A stretch of 33,055 bases of DNA from Chalciporus piperatus (taxonomy: Eukaryota > Basidiomycota > Agaricomycetes > Boletales > Boletaceae). The notes below the pieces were generated by a model, which saw only the letters and a list, made by a program, of their open reading frames with translations, made no database searches and was not told where the DNA came from. The DNA lies in NCBI GenBank assembly GCA_038093975.1, contig JBBPTG010000256.1, positions 1 to 33,055 of the forward strand. The letters are read 5' to 3'. Within the stretch, counting starts at the first letter, position 1. Each line of letters begins with the position of its first letter. This document shows, in pieces, positions 7,785-18,700 of the stretch. Made by a program: the position numbers and the translations under genes.

Positions 7785-9010
7785 TCCTCTGTTTGGTACA
7801 CCTGGTTATATTCCGCGTCTCCTGTGTGCCATTCTGTACCTTGTGTCACGACGTAGACGGGGGTCGAACCCGTGAGTGCGTGAGGTGGGGCTGGATAGAC
7901 ATACTGCACTGCCGTGGGGGGGGGTCTCAACGTTGCTCGTCGTATCATCCCTCCTACCAGCTGGCGCCAACGGGTCTCGAGGGCACGCACCGGGTCCGTT
8001 GAGGGACATGCGTTCCCAGTGTGGGGTGGGTCTGTAACGTATCCGCATCCGTAGCATTCTCCCGAGCCGATGCTGGCTGTTCCTGGTTTGAGGGGGTATG
8101 GTCGCTCCAGACTCGGGTACGTCTGTCCGTGCGTCTGATGCCAGGTTGCAACGTCGGCTTCATACTGCCGTCTTCCCGTCTCCGTGTTTGGGCGTTGTGG
8201 GATTACGTTGGCTCTTTCTAGGATTTGGGTGCGTGTGAGGGGGGGCATTGGGGAAGGGCTTCGAGATTGGCGCATTCCTCCCCTGGGGGTGGGAACTGAC
8301 ATTGCGTACGTGGGTGGTATGGTCGAATTGGAGACGAATGGATTCGCGAAGCGTTGTGGACGCTGAGTAGGTGATTGCGTTCCGCGCCATTGTTGCAGGG
8401 ATGCGATGGCTTGGTCTCTGGCACGGTTCTCTGATAGCTTCTGCTTTTCTACGCGGAGGCGTTCCTGCGGAATGGAGCGCACTGCGTCCACGAAGTCATC
8501 CCAACTGTCGTATTCGTCCGTGAGTTGTTCTTGGAGGAGGCGAGGGGCGTGGTGGATAACGTGCGCAATGAGGTGGCCCTCACTGTCGCCCATGGTGAGC
8601 GCGAGTTGCCTAACTTTCTCTGCCCAAATGTTTTGGCCGTGGTCTCCCGGGTTACCCTCTTCTCGCCATTCTCCGATGTCCTCTTCCTTGAGGGTGATCT
8701 GCTGGATTCGTTCTCGCTGCTGCGCTCTTGTCCAGACCGGGCGCTTCCTCGGTGGCCATCTTTTCAAGAAGGCACGCCTCAGCGAGCTCATGTCGTAGAC
8801 TTCGTCAGTGGTTAGGTACGCGAACCACTCTGCTGCGATACTTTCCGGTGTGAGTTGAAGTTCGAAGCGTTCAATCTTGTTTCTCTCCGTCCATGAGGCT
8901 GGGAGCCCTAGTTGGAATAGCGCGAACCATTCCGCTGGTGAGTCTTTATCTGAGTAGTCGCCTTTGAAGAGTGGGACCACTTTGGCCGACTCGTGAGACA
9001 TTGAGCGCAT
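7739..9010 (-). CDS. gag: Gag of a truncated Gypsy element, unrelated to the flanking copies
   Basis: 423 residues from the ATG at 9010. The first part resembles a retrotransposon gag domain (FKGDYSDKDSPAEWFALFQL, then a helical region up to about residue 215). It is followed by a basic Pro/Ser/Arg-rich linker and a zinc-knuckle-like CX2C...H...C (CYGCGYVTDPPHTGNAC) near residue 320. The frame stays open upstream of the ATG to about 9128, where the sequence becomes the Plavaka transposase, so the true N-terminus is probably missing. No LTR flanks it. It shares no obvious sequence with the gag at 3863-5149. Confidence 0.75.
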   Translation of the reverse strand: MRSMSHESAKVVPLFKGDYSDKDSPAEWFALFQLGLPASWTERNKIERFELQLTPESIAAEWFAYLTTDEVYDMSSLRRAFLKRWPPRKRPVWTRAQQRERIQQITLKEEDIGEWREEGNPGDHGQNIWAEKVRQLALTMGDSEGHLIAHVIHHAPRLLQEQLTDEYDSWDDFVDAVRSIPQERLRVEKQKLSENRARDQAIASLQQWRGTQSPTQRPQRFANPFVSNSTIPPTYAMSVPTPRGGMRQSRSPSPMPPLTRTQILERANVIPQRPNTETGRRQYEADVATWHQTHGQTYPSLERPYPLKPGTASIGSGECYGCGYVTDPPHTGNACPSTDPVRALETRWRQLVGGMIRRATLRPPPTAVQYVYPAPPHALTGSTPVYVVTQGTEWHTGDAEYNQVYQTEEWEAENDSGLPTTVE

Positions 9011-9127
9011 GGGGAGTTCTTCGCGTGTTATGCGCGGTATATGTGGTGTGTCTGGTTCGATTTTCCCCGTTGTGCGGAGTAGTGGGTTGAAGATAGGTAG
9101 GGGTGCGGGTGGGGGACCTTGTGTTTG

Positions 9128-12100
9128 TCTTTTCGTAAACGCGGCCCGATCACAGTGTCGTATGGATGCACCAACACGAGAGGAACCTTGTCATATGGCA
9201 GACACTTGAAGATGAGGAGGAGGCGACCGAAAATGTAGCCGTTTACTGTCTTGATGATGACACAATCATAGTGGGGGGCGCCATGGAATGACGGGCTGCA
9301 GCGCAGATAATCGGTGTTTTGACACCAATCCACCATGGATTCGTAATTGACTTTGATGTACCGGTGTTCAATGAGCTGTAGAAGTGTGAGTCTGAGCACG
9401 AATCATTTCAGTTCATAACACACCTCATCTTTAGCATGGAGCTGAACCTGCTGACCATCGAGAAGCGCGTTTCCGGTGGGCGTAGAGTTGAGAAAGTTGT
9501 TGATCTTGATACGAAAACGTCCGAATGCTTGGTCGCCAGCATTCGCAAGCTCGATACTCTCAAATGTTTGGTTTGGCTGCTTGGACCCGACCTTGAGATG
9601 TGAATACTGTTCTAGCCCGCCAACATCTGGATCGTCGTCTGGGTCGTCCGCCATCGCTCGAAGATGCTCGTTGTACTCTTCAACTTTGCACTGTATGTAT
9701 TCCGAGGAGAGTTGGTCGTGGTCAACACGGAGAATCTGCATTGTTTAAATTAGAAATACGTGAGTACTAGTGTCTCGATGTTGAGATAAAGCCAACGTGT
9801 ACCTGTTGCACAACGTTCTTAAAGTTTGTCCGCCGCTGGTAAGTTTGCTTCAAGGGGCCATGCATCTTTTCGTTTGGTTTCGTGTTGTAAACACGCGAGG
9901 TTCCTTTCGCGAGGATGTCGTCGAAGGCGTGATCACGCGTGTGGTTCTTCGGGAAGTCCCAGTTCTTGGGAATGGCTCTGTCCTTCGTTTTCTCAATGTA
10001 ATTCTGTGGTGTCTCAGTATTTAGCGTAGATGAGCATGTAATATGATCGGCGTACGTTCAGCAATACAGCGAGTGTCTCAAGTGCTTCACGGTTGCTTTG
10101 AATCGTCCGCGAGGTGTGTACTTCAAACGCGATATACAAGTCGAGCACGACGTAAGCGCGAATGCAGCGCAGGAGAAGGTACCCAACTTTGTTGTCCTCC
10201 TCAGTGATAACGCTGTGGCTGGCGAAAACAAGGACCTTGAAGGACAAGCGATTAGTAAAATTACGCTGTAGTCGAAGGAAACGAGCGACTTTTACCTTTG
10301 AAATATCTTCATGTTTCCTCCCATCACTAAATGATATGTCGAATACTTGATCAAAGTGATTCAGCCCCCGCCATCTCGGCATGTTCGAAAATCTGTTATC
10401 GTGAATAAGTTGTGGTTGAACAGATGAACGATGACTTACGCTTGTTCCACCTCCACGGCTGCAGCTCGGCCCATGTTATCACTGACGAAGGTCTTGAATT
10501 CGGACAACAAGTGGTCGCCGAACATTCCCTCGTGGTGGGCGTGGAGGCGATCGAAGCTCAGTGCCCTGTAAGGATCCGATCGTGAAACGATCTTGAATGC
10601 GTTCTGAAGGCAATGGGTTGGGTTAGGAGTTCGCGAATCCGCTGGAACTAAGGACTTACATCAACATTACGCAGACTCTCAGCGAATAAGACCGCTTCTC
10701 TGGCATCTGTGGTTGGTGCCTCTCGAGCAGTTTGAATTGTTTTGGAAACGTTCTCGATCGAACGGCGCTCAAATGGGCCGGATAGTATTCCCATTTTAAG
10801 GATTTCCTCGGAGGGGATGAGACAGATAAGACAACGGAATTTTGACTTGACACCCCGAATAAGCGCCATAACGCATCTACGATCGGATTAGTTGTCGTAA
10901 ATGGGTGGGTTTAAAAGTGACCTAGCTTACTGTTCCTCGTAGTCTGCAGACAAGATGAGAATAAGGGGATATAGTAGTCGAAGTATGTCATCCCAGCATT
11001 TTACCCAACATCCGGTCTTGGAATGCTGCGCAATCGATTCTAGGAGAACTTTGAATGATTCATGCCATACGGCATTCTTGAAGTTCGCCCAAGCTGGCTT
11101 TCCGCTCTGGGCTTTCTCTTCTTTCACCTTTGGATGGTTAAGTCACTCTGAGTTCGGGCACGGGCATGATTGAGTCAAATTTTACTTACAATGGGCAGCC
11201 AGCCGACCACTCGTCCTCCGCCGAGTCCTTCACCATTGCGGACAGCGGATGGCAGGTTTCCAAGGCGGGCAACGACAGGGTAACCCTTCTCACGAGCAAA
11301 TGATGACAATTTTGATTTGTCGGCATAAAGAATAAAAGCGAGAACCTTGCCTTCGGGGGATGGAAGTTCGCTCTATTAATAATGATTCAAAGGAGAATAA
11401 TAAAACATTAGATTTGGTCGGTCAACAATACACAACGTAGTAACAAACACAATATGAACAACGTACTTGGAAATCCCAGAAGGCATTGGCAGTATAAGGT
11501 TCATCAACAAAACGTACAAACGAAGTCCCATCAAACTTCGACAAACACTGAGCATCAAAAACACAGTGGGGGCCAACACGAGGGTCCTTCACGAGATCAC
11601 AGGCCCAGTCCCAGAGCGGGCGGTGCCACATTGGGAACTCCCGTGGCTCGGGCTCATTCTGGTACTGGACAGAGATGGTTGATGTCTGGAACTAAGTACC
11701 TCAAAGACCAAGTAAAAAGTCAAGCTGTCAGCCTCATGTTTTGACAGCGGTGAGAAAGTACGATGACTTACCGGTGTCAGCCGTGTTCCAGCTGCATCCC
11801 ATGTTGTCCGGAGATCAGAGTGATTTTTGAGAGTGAACTTCTCACGTTTGTCGTGCACCCGTCGTAGCAGCTTGATGAGGCGTTCGGTTTGCTCGTTGTT
11901 GAGTAAAGCTTCGAGGGCAAGTTCTGCAACCTCAAAGTCGAGCAGCGTACGGAATGGGTGCCACGGCTCACGGTTTGGGTCGGGTGCAAAGGGTTTAGGG
12001 TGATGGTCACGGGAAAAGTCAGAAAACGGGGTGACAACTGTTGGGCGTAGACTTCGAGGGTGATAGGTGACACGAATATCGTCTTTTTGAGGACGATCCA

Positions 12101-12586
12101 GATGAGGATCAACTGGAGCATCAAAAGCAGTCAGAAAAGATCTGGGTGGGGTGCTAAGTACTTACTGTGGTCGTCCGTTGACTCGGACATGTCTGCGTCA
12201 TTATTTGGACCAAGTTCTTGGTCGAAGGCCCACGGATCATTTCCTATGGAGACGAATATTAAGTTAGAGCATCATTCAATGAAGTAACATAGGTACTACC
12301 TTGAGGATTCAGAACACGTGGGGCAGCACCTTGAGCCGCAATTGCGTTTGAACCAGATTCAGAGGGTGCACCTGTTTCGTTTGATGACGACAATGCTAGA
12401 TTTGAGTCACGCGAACACCAGGACTATGTAAAACTCACTTTGCGAATTTTTTTCGAGCAGTTCGAGGTCCTCCCGAACACGTTGAGCTCTTCGAGCGCAA
12501 GCTTTCCGATGTGGAGCCAGGCCTGCTGGTAAGAACATCCCATCGCATGTGTCGCATTGTAGACGTTTTGTCCGGTCTGCTGGCAT
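9128..12586 (-). pseudogene. Plavaka-type transposase, multi-exon, C-terminus lost
   Basis: Starts at ATG 12586. A C2HC-type finger (CDTCDGMFLPAGLAPHRKAC) is in exon 1. Then come the typical blocks of the family: VTYHPRSLRPTVVTPFSDF (near 12070), AFILYADKSKLSSF and NGEGLGGGRVVGWLPI (11370-11190), LIRGVKSKFRCLICLIP (near 10850), SDPYRALSFDRLH (near 10580), PRWRGLNHFDQVF (near 10375), NYNTKP-like YNTKPNEKMHGPLK (near 9870), and KVNYESMVDW...LRCSPSFHG...LVHPYD (9350-9170). About a dozen short introns keep frame, including 9376-9423, which removes an apparent TGA. Coding ends abruptly after RLRKDKHK at about 9130, where the other Gypsy gag frame begins. About 60 C-terminal residues usual for the family are therefore missing. 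Family assignment is from remembered motifs. Confidence 0.8.
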
Positions 12587-12765
12587 CTGAAGAAGATAAT
12601 GATGATGAATATTCTACAACGCGAGGTAGAGAGCGAGAGAGACAAAGGTGAACTGTCAACGTTTCTGAAACGAAGAGAAGTATACCATGAGGCATCAATA
12701 TCCTGATTGCAATAACGATGCGATAACATTTCAACTCCGCGCAAAATTACACGTGTCATCTCAAG
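12587..12765. other. Intergenic segment between divergent Plavaka and DUF6532-like genes
   Basis: The short interval is purine-rich on the plus strand. On the plus strand 12583-12650 can be read as an acidic then Arg/Glu-rich peptide ending at a GT donor, so a first exon of the rightward gene may start here. The 14-mer cctgattgcaataa occurs at about 12700 and 12792. The 5' boundary of the rightward gene is unresolved. Confidence 0.4.
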
Positions 12766-12766
12766 A

Positions 12767-13783
12767 TTATCTTAAGAGCATTACAAGCGTTCCTGATTGC
12801 AATAAGCGAACAGGATTTCCGACATCTGCTTCCACGCTGGTACCTTTATATTAGCACATGCACTGATCCGTGGGATGTTATTCATCCAGAACATCTCAGT
12901 TTAGCCCAGCGCCTCTGGAACGTATTTGTGCGTCTGGACCATACTTTGGCACTGCGAAATGACCCTGTGTTCGCACTTGTAAGTGAGGGTACTCAATCCA
13001 TTTGTAGTACTGACTTTGTTTTCTTCGAAGCTCAAACAACACGCCTGTGATTGGCGAGGAGAAATTGCGAGGAGAGCTCTCTTCGAAGTTGAGCAATTCT
13101 TCAGTAATTATGAGGAGCTCGCTACTTCTGAAGCTCGTGCAGTGTATGCCTCATGGGCTGTTCCCGAGGCCAAATATGTTTTTGACAAGAAGGGTAGGAA
13201 GGCTCTTTTGCCTCCTCCTCTATATCCTTATATGTGGGAGAATGTTAATGAGGACAAGGATGGGTCTCAGGTGAGTTTGTTTGGCTGAGTATTGCCTAGC
13301 AATGTTTATATGCTTCGTTAGACCGCGAAGGGTGCATTTCGGCATCCCTGCATTGTTCAAACCTACAGTTATTACCTTGACACTGTTGGAAAAGTTGCAC
13401 CGGAGATAAAAAGTCGTCGGAAGCCAGCTGCGGCACTGGCTCTCTGTACTGTTGCGGTATGGTTCTATTGATCATTATCATGATTTGCTTATATTGTTCC
13501 CCAGGTTGAGAGGGCTTTCAGGTACTGGAGGACTGGAAGGCTTGTTATTCCTTCCAAGAAATCATCCAGAAGGTTTTCCAAACGTCTTTGGGTGTTCGCA
13601 TTTAATGAGGTAATGATTTCACTTGAGCATTTTTCAGACAGACAGTGGCAGAAGCTCGAGGATTTGGCCACAGAGCAATCAGCTCTGGGTAGGCAAAGTG
13701 ATGAGGTGATATTCGAGAGAGCGGGGAAAAACACTGGGAGGATTGATTGTTATGAATCATATTCGGATGAGGAGATTGTGTAA
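12767..13783 (+). CDS. Spliced gene resembling basidiomycete DUF6532 proteins
   Basis: At least four exons keep one frame. The first is read from about 12767 to 12978 (includes LAQRLWNVFVRLDH); no ATG was found in it, so the start lies upstream. The others are about 13033-13270, 13322-13456 and 13505-13783, joined by GT-AG introns of about 50 nt in phase 0. The product ends with TAA at 13781-13783. Characteristic blocks are RHPCIVQTYSYYLD, then PAAALALCTVAVERAFRYWRTG, then a basic stretch (PSKKSSRRFSKRLW) and an acidic C-terminus. The pattern of a hydrophobic ALALCTVA helix before a W-x-TG motif fits DUF6532, a family of unknown function common in Agaricomycetes and their repeats. It is transcribed divergently from the Plavaka transposase and ends 22 bp before array 2. 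Confidence 0.6.
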
Positions 13784-13805
13784 TGGACTTTATAGAGCTT
13801 TGACA

Positions 13806-14540
13806 TTTGTTGACTGACTGAATTACTGGTGAATGATTGGACTGCTAAATGACTAGATAACTGGAAGACTAAGTGACTAGAAGACTAAGTAACTGAGTAA
13901 CTGGATTACTGAACTGACCGAGTGACTGGTGTGACTTGGTGACTGGTGTGACTGAAGTTACTGGGTGACTGAAGTACTGACTGACTGAACTAATTGAAGT
14001 ACTGGAGTACTGACTGACTGGACTGACTGAATCACTGGGTGACTGGGTGACTGGACTGGCTGGACTACTGACTGACTGTACTGACTGGAGAACTGGCTGA
14101 CTTGACTGGCTGGACTAGCTGGACTGACTGAATTACTGGAGCACTGACTGACTGAATTACTGGGCCTACTGCATGACTGGATGACTGGACTACTGGACTA
14201 CTGATGCTACTGACATTACTGGATGATTGGGCTACCAGGCTACTGGGACTACTGACATTACTGGATGACTGGACCACTCAGCCACTGGGCTACTGACATT
14301 ACTGGATGACTGGACCACTCAGCCACTGGGCTACTGAAACAACTGCAATGACTGGATAACTGGGCTTCTGGGCTACTAAGATCCCTGAAATGACTTGAAT
14401 TACTGGAGCATTGAGCCACTGGACTACTGAGATCCCTGAAATGACTAGAACTACTTGAACCACTGAACCACTGGGCCACTGGCTGACTGAAAATACAGAA
14501 TGACTAGACCACTGGGCCACTGGATGTCTTATTTAACTGA
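13806..14540. repeat. Minisatellite array 2, same 8-bp unit as array 1
   Basis: Degenerate octamers ending in ACT (tgactgaa, ttactgga, tgactggt) run on the plus strand in the same orientation as array 1. A block near 14200-14340 is repeated (ggatgactggaccactcagc twice). The array ends near 14520-14560, where units flip to CCAGTCATTCCAG, followed by CAGACTTTTTGCAGTGTTGCTGATG. That flank resembles the right edge of array 1. Reading frames across it are low complexity and not called genes. Confidence 0.9.
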
Positions 14541-14664
14541 TCCAGTCATTCCAGTAACTTCAGACTTTTTGCAGTGTTGCTGATGCTTCGACTTTCCTCG
14601 ACTTTCAATACCTGTACATACCACCAACGAACCAACCTTGACGACAATGACCACACTCGCACAG

Positions 14665-14998
14665 GAACACGAACGCAACACGCGAGCGTTGCGTTCATGT
14701 TCGTGCCTCCTTTGTATCCCTCACCCACTCACATGTGCTACAGATACACGATCATGAACACAAACGCAATGAACATGTGTTTGTGTTTATGTTCATGTCT
14801 GACGATGACGAATGTGTCGTTCGCTACCAACTCCATCTCCAAAATGAACACGCGAACACGAACACAAACGCAACGCGCGAGCGTTGCGTTCGTGTTCGTG
14901 TTCATCTCTTGCCATTCAACTCCAAGTTGGAATTGCGCTCGTATGCAAACACAAACGGGAATGTGACAACCCGTTCCCGTTCGGGTTTGCATGCGAGC
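14665..14998. repeat. Cluster of four long imperfect hairpins
   Basis: Hairpin 1: 14665-14702, arms gaacacgaacgcaac and its complement with 1 mismatch in 15. Hairpin 2: 14753-14797, about 17-nt arms with 2 mismatches. Hairpin 3: 14854-14876 with 14881-14903, 22 of 23 paired, 4-nt loop. Hairpin 4: 14937-14960 with 14975-14998, mostly paired. The starts are 83-101 bp apart. Hairpins 1-3 share the motif GAACACGAACGCAAC; hairpin 4 differs in sequence but keeps self-complementarity. A minus-strand frame crosses the cluster (14738-15046) but its repetitive composition argues against a protein. Confidence 0.85.
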
Positions 14999-15283
14999 TC
15001 GTCTCATCATCTCGTCCCCAACTCCCCTCATTCGCTGCTGCCGCAAATGTAATCTGCGGGTCCCAGCACCTACTCATTCTCGCGCAATGCGCACATCTGA
15101 GTCTGTTCTTCCTACCGTTTTCATGGTACCTTTGATCGTGATTGTCATGTCTTATTGTCCCTAGCTACCACCTGTGAGAATATAATATATTTCCTTAGCA
15201 TCATTCCTTCCTCCTTTTCATCATTCCAACTTTTCGACCCTCGGGCACAGCCACGCACGCAGCCACACGCCCGAGCGGAGTTG

Positions 15284-15320
15284 TATTTATAGGTCACTCG
15301 CTTCTGATTGGTCTGATTGG
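15284..15320 (-). promoter_or_regulatory. Minus-strand promoter-like block: two CCAAT boxes and TATA
   Basis: On the minus strand, CCAAT at 15320-15316 and again at 15311-15307 is followed about 16 bp later by TATAAATA (15291-15284). A 7-bp inverted repeat (ctcgggc / gcccgag, about 15239-15276) lies just downstream. No convincing protein-coding gene lies downstream on that strand; the hairpin cluster at 14998-14665 does. The remaining sequence from 15000 to 15706 shows no gene on either strand. Confidence 0.5.
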
Positions 15321-15706
15321 TGCTCCCCTCATATCTTCGACTTTCCTCCAACTTTCCTCCAACAAGCTACACAACAGATTTATATGAGGTTGATCATGGT
15401 CGTTCGAGGTCAATGGCAGTGAGGAAGTGTTGAGTTTGGCAGAGATCTTGGAACACAGGGCAAGTAAGGTGCCTGCATTGTTATGACTGTGAACATAATA
15501 AACTATGATGGTATTTGTAGTATATAGAGAGGCTCAGAAATACACTGTCATTTGACGGATACTCAAGCAGGCTGCCAGTGGTGCCAGCTATCGGAAACAG
15601 CCGTCGGGGACAGGGATGCCCGGAGGGCCTTGTTATATACAATGACGCCATTATATCCTTTGCCCACTGTCTCCTCGGCATCAGTAATCTGAGAGCAATC
15701 CCTGCA

Positions 15707-18700
15707 CTAACCCTCTTGCCAGAGTTCCCGGTAAGCGCGTCGGCCTACCCCAAAGAGGAGTAGCGCCGGACAGCACAGCAACGTCGCAATCCAGTATAAC
15801 CCCGGTCCATGCTCCTTCATCAACTCGTATGGCATACGCTCGAGCCACTTTTCTTCCAGTTTACGATGCTCTTCGCTCTCATCGTCCGTTTCAGCTTCCT
15901 GCATGCTTTTAATCATGCTTCCAACGGACGCGTAGACATCTTCTGTGTGGAATATCAGCCTCGCGCTAACGCGGAAAAGGTGAAGACGAACCGATCCGTG
16001 GGCCTTTTTCGCCGTAATCGAGGTTCAGAGAATTGTAATATTCGTTTCCCAAGTTCCAAAACGCCTGGTCCGTTACCACCATTTCGCGTACAGATTCTGC
16101 AAAAAAAAAGCGCATTCGGCACCATGTTCACGAACTGGGATGGAAGAGCAACGTACTGTGTGTAGCCAGGATCCTCAACATGATGCTTGAGGCGAGAACG
16201 ACTCCAGCGTTCCGGTCGTTGACTAAAACTAAAAGCTCGCCGACAATTTGAGCCCGTAGGTTCTCTGGAGTGGGCGGTGAGCAGGTGTATACCACGAAGC
16301 ACAAGCCATTACCGTATGCAGAGAGGGACCGCAGCGTTTCGATCGCGATTCTTTGCACTCTTTTGTGAGGAACGCGTAGGGCACCAACCACGTGAGAGAT
16401 CAGGTTGCTTGCCTTCTCACTGGACTCGGTATCTTTGTCATCTGCAATGAGGTGAGCGGGAGGTATGTGATAAACTAACGAAACCGACCGAATCGAGCGA
16501 TGAGCCGGAGATAGTGCAGTCCTGCGTAGGTAGTTTCGGAGTTGCTGGGATTGATCATCTCCCGCAGGACATCGATCGCGCCAGCTTCCAGAAGGGCCAA
16601 TCGTAACGACTCTGTAAATCCTCTCGGAAAGGTAGTTGGAGGAAAGCAATGTATAGGACTGACCACATTCGAGAAGTTCAGATAGGACTTTGAGTCCGTC
16701 TTCTCCACGTAAACCGTCAAACCAGCGACGTCGAAGCATCTCCAATATATTCGCACGAGCATCTCCATCTCTAGCAATCATCTGAGCAACACCATCTAAG
16801 AGAACAGCTGAGTAAAACGGTCTGATTTAGCAGAGAGTGACGTACCAATCTTCGACAGACGCGCTAGCGCCGAGGCAGCGGAAAGTGCGGTCGATTTTTG
16901 ACCCAGACGAGCCACAAGGACGTCGATCGTTCTCGCTTCCCGGATGGCCTGTGTCACCTGTACCCTGACTGGATTTGCTCTTGCTCAGCAAAGGGAATGA
17001 ACAGAATTCTTCGACGCTCCTCACCATCGCTTGTCCCAAGTGCTAACAAGGCAACGATAGCACCGTCGCGCTTGCCTGGGACATGACTTTGCATTCGTTC
17101 CGCAAGTTTTCGAAGAGGTCCGCCCTCGGACATCACCCGTCGCATATCGTCTACAAGTGCATTAGCCTCGGGCCGCAGTTGATGAAGATCATGTACGTGA
17201 CCATACCATACCGCGCGAAGTCGACTAGCGCATCACTGGTCACTTGCTTCGCTTCCTCCGAGCACCGTTTCAAGACGTCAAGGAACGTGGAGAGCACTCC
17301 AAATTCGATCATCGTTTTCCGTAGATCAGCTGCAAATCCGATCGTTACCATCAACGACAAGAATAAGCTCTCGATTGCCGTCTGTACATACCTTCTGGGA
17401 GGAGTGAGCAGAGTGCACGAATAGCGGCCGGTGCTACGAAGTCGTCAAACTGCCTGATCAGTTTGAGGAGCGTGGCAACGATGGGCCCCGTTTTCATAAC
17501 CACCCTGCCTTCGTCTGAAACACGGAAGTGAGTAATCTGGGGATAAGCTGATAAACGGAATTACATACCATCTCTTGCTAGGCCTTCGATGACGCTTAGC
17601 ACTGCGACCAGCGCAGGACCACCTGAAGGAGCCATCAGTTTGACTCCTACTGACCAGCGATAAGACTGACAATTAGCATCCAATGCCTGAGTAACGTCTG
17701 TAACAGCATTATTTTCAATAAGCGTTCGGGCCAAGTTGGTGTCCACTATCAGGATATGGAGATGATCAGCCCAAGCCACAAGTGCATAAGACTGGAGAAC
17801 ATACGTTTCATTAACATGCACAGGGCCTGTGCGCTGTGAAAAGCATCGGCAGGGTTGCCCTCTTGTTGCTGCGCGACTCGAGTGCTATCGCAGTATTGAA
17901 CCAGGAACTTCAGATTCGCTTTATTGATGAGTTTTGCTTTCAGCTCCTCCCGTTTGCAAAGGGACGGTAGGTACATGCACGCGCGGCGACGTTCATGGCT
18001 ATTCAAAAGCTCTGAGATATCTTTCGCGATCTGCTCAGCAAGATCAGTCGTTTCCGCAGGCCAATCCCATCCCAACTCGCAATACACGACCGCCACGCTA
18101 AGTCGTATCAATCTTGTGTTTTTCAGACAACATGCCAGTGTTTTTTGAGCGTCCTCATCATGCATGATGGCCATCTTGCAGATATCTAAGTACGCGCCGT
18201 TAGCGCGATGATGACCTAGACATGATTGACTTACTGAAGCTCGCCATGAAGGCAAGACGGTCCAAGGCGTCCAGACTTGGTTGGCCTCGTTTGAGACCAT
18301 CGAGCAGGGTTCGAACAGACCCGTCGTCGAAAATGTCCCTCTCCCACGAATCTGAGAGATATTGAAGTCGTTGGTGACTGTTTTCATCGTTCCAGTACAT
18401 AGGGTCCGGCCACTTCTCAGGGCTGCCATAGAATCGGGCGTATGGCTTGTAGTTGTTCTTGAATAATGCAGATACGTGAACCTTTTGTCCAGGAAGTATC
18501 CTTCGAGGACCGCCAAGGTGAGGTCTGAAACGACGGTGAGAGGGATATCACCTCAGTGTCAGAAATAGTCACCTGTAGGTATGTCGATCCGAGTTGTAGT
18601 ACAGCAAACGCCTCAAGGGAAAGAGCTCCAAGAACCACCATCCAGGGTTCAAGGAATGCGTTATCTCCTTGTCGAGGTCGTTGATCTTCCACATCACATC

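Noticed and set aside
9403..9405. In-frame TGA as an inactivating stop in the Plavaka transposase
   Set aside because: It lies inside a 48-nt GT-AG intron (9376-9423); splicing joins KDE to LIEHRYIKVNYES in frame.
14738..15046. Protein gene across the hairpin cluster
   Set aside because: Its composition merely reflects the GAACAC repeats; no domain, and equivalent frames exist on both strands.
15929..15977. Frameshift near the end of the DUF2235 gene
   Set aside because: A 49-nt GT-AG intron with a CTGAT branch-like sequence resolves it and joins GPRI to EDVYASVG in frame.
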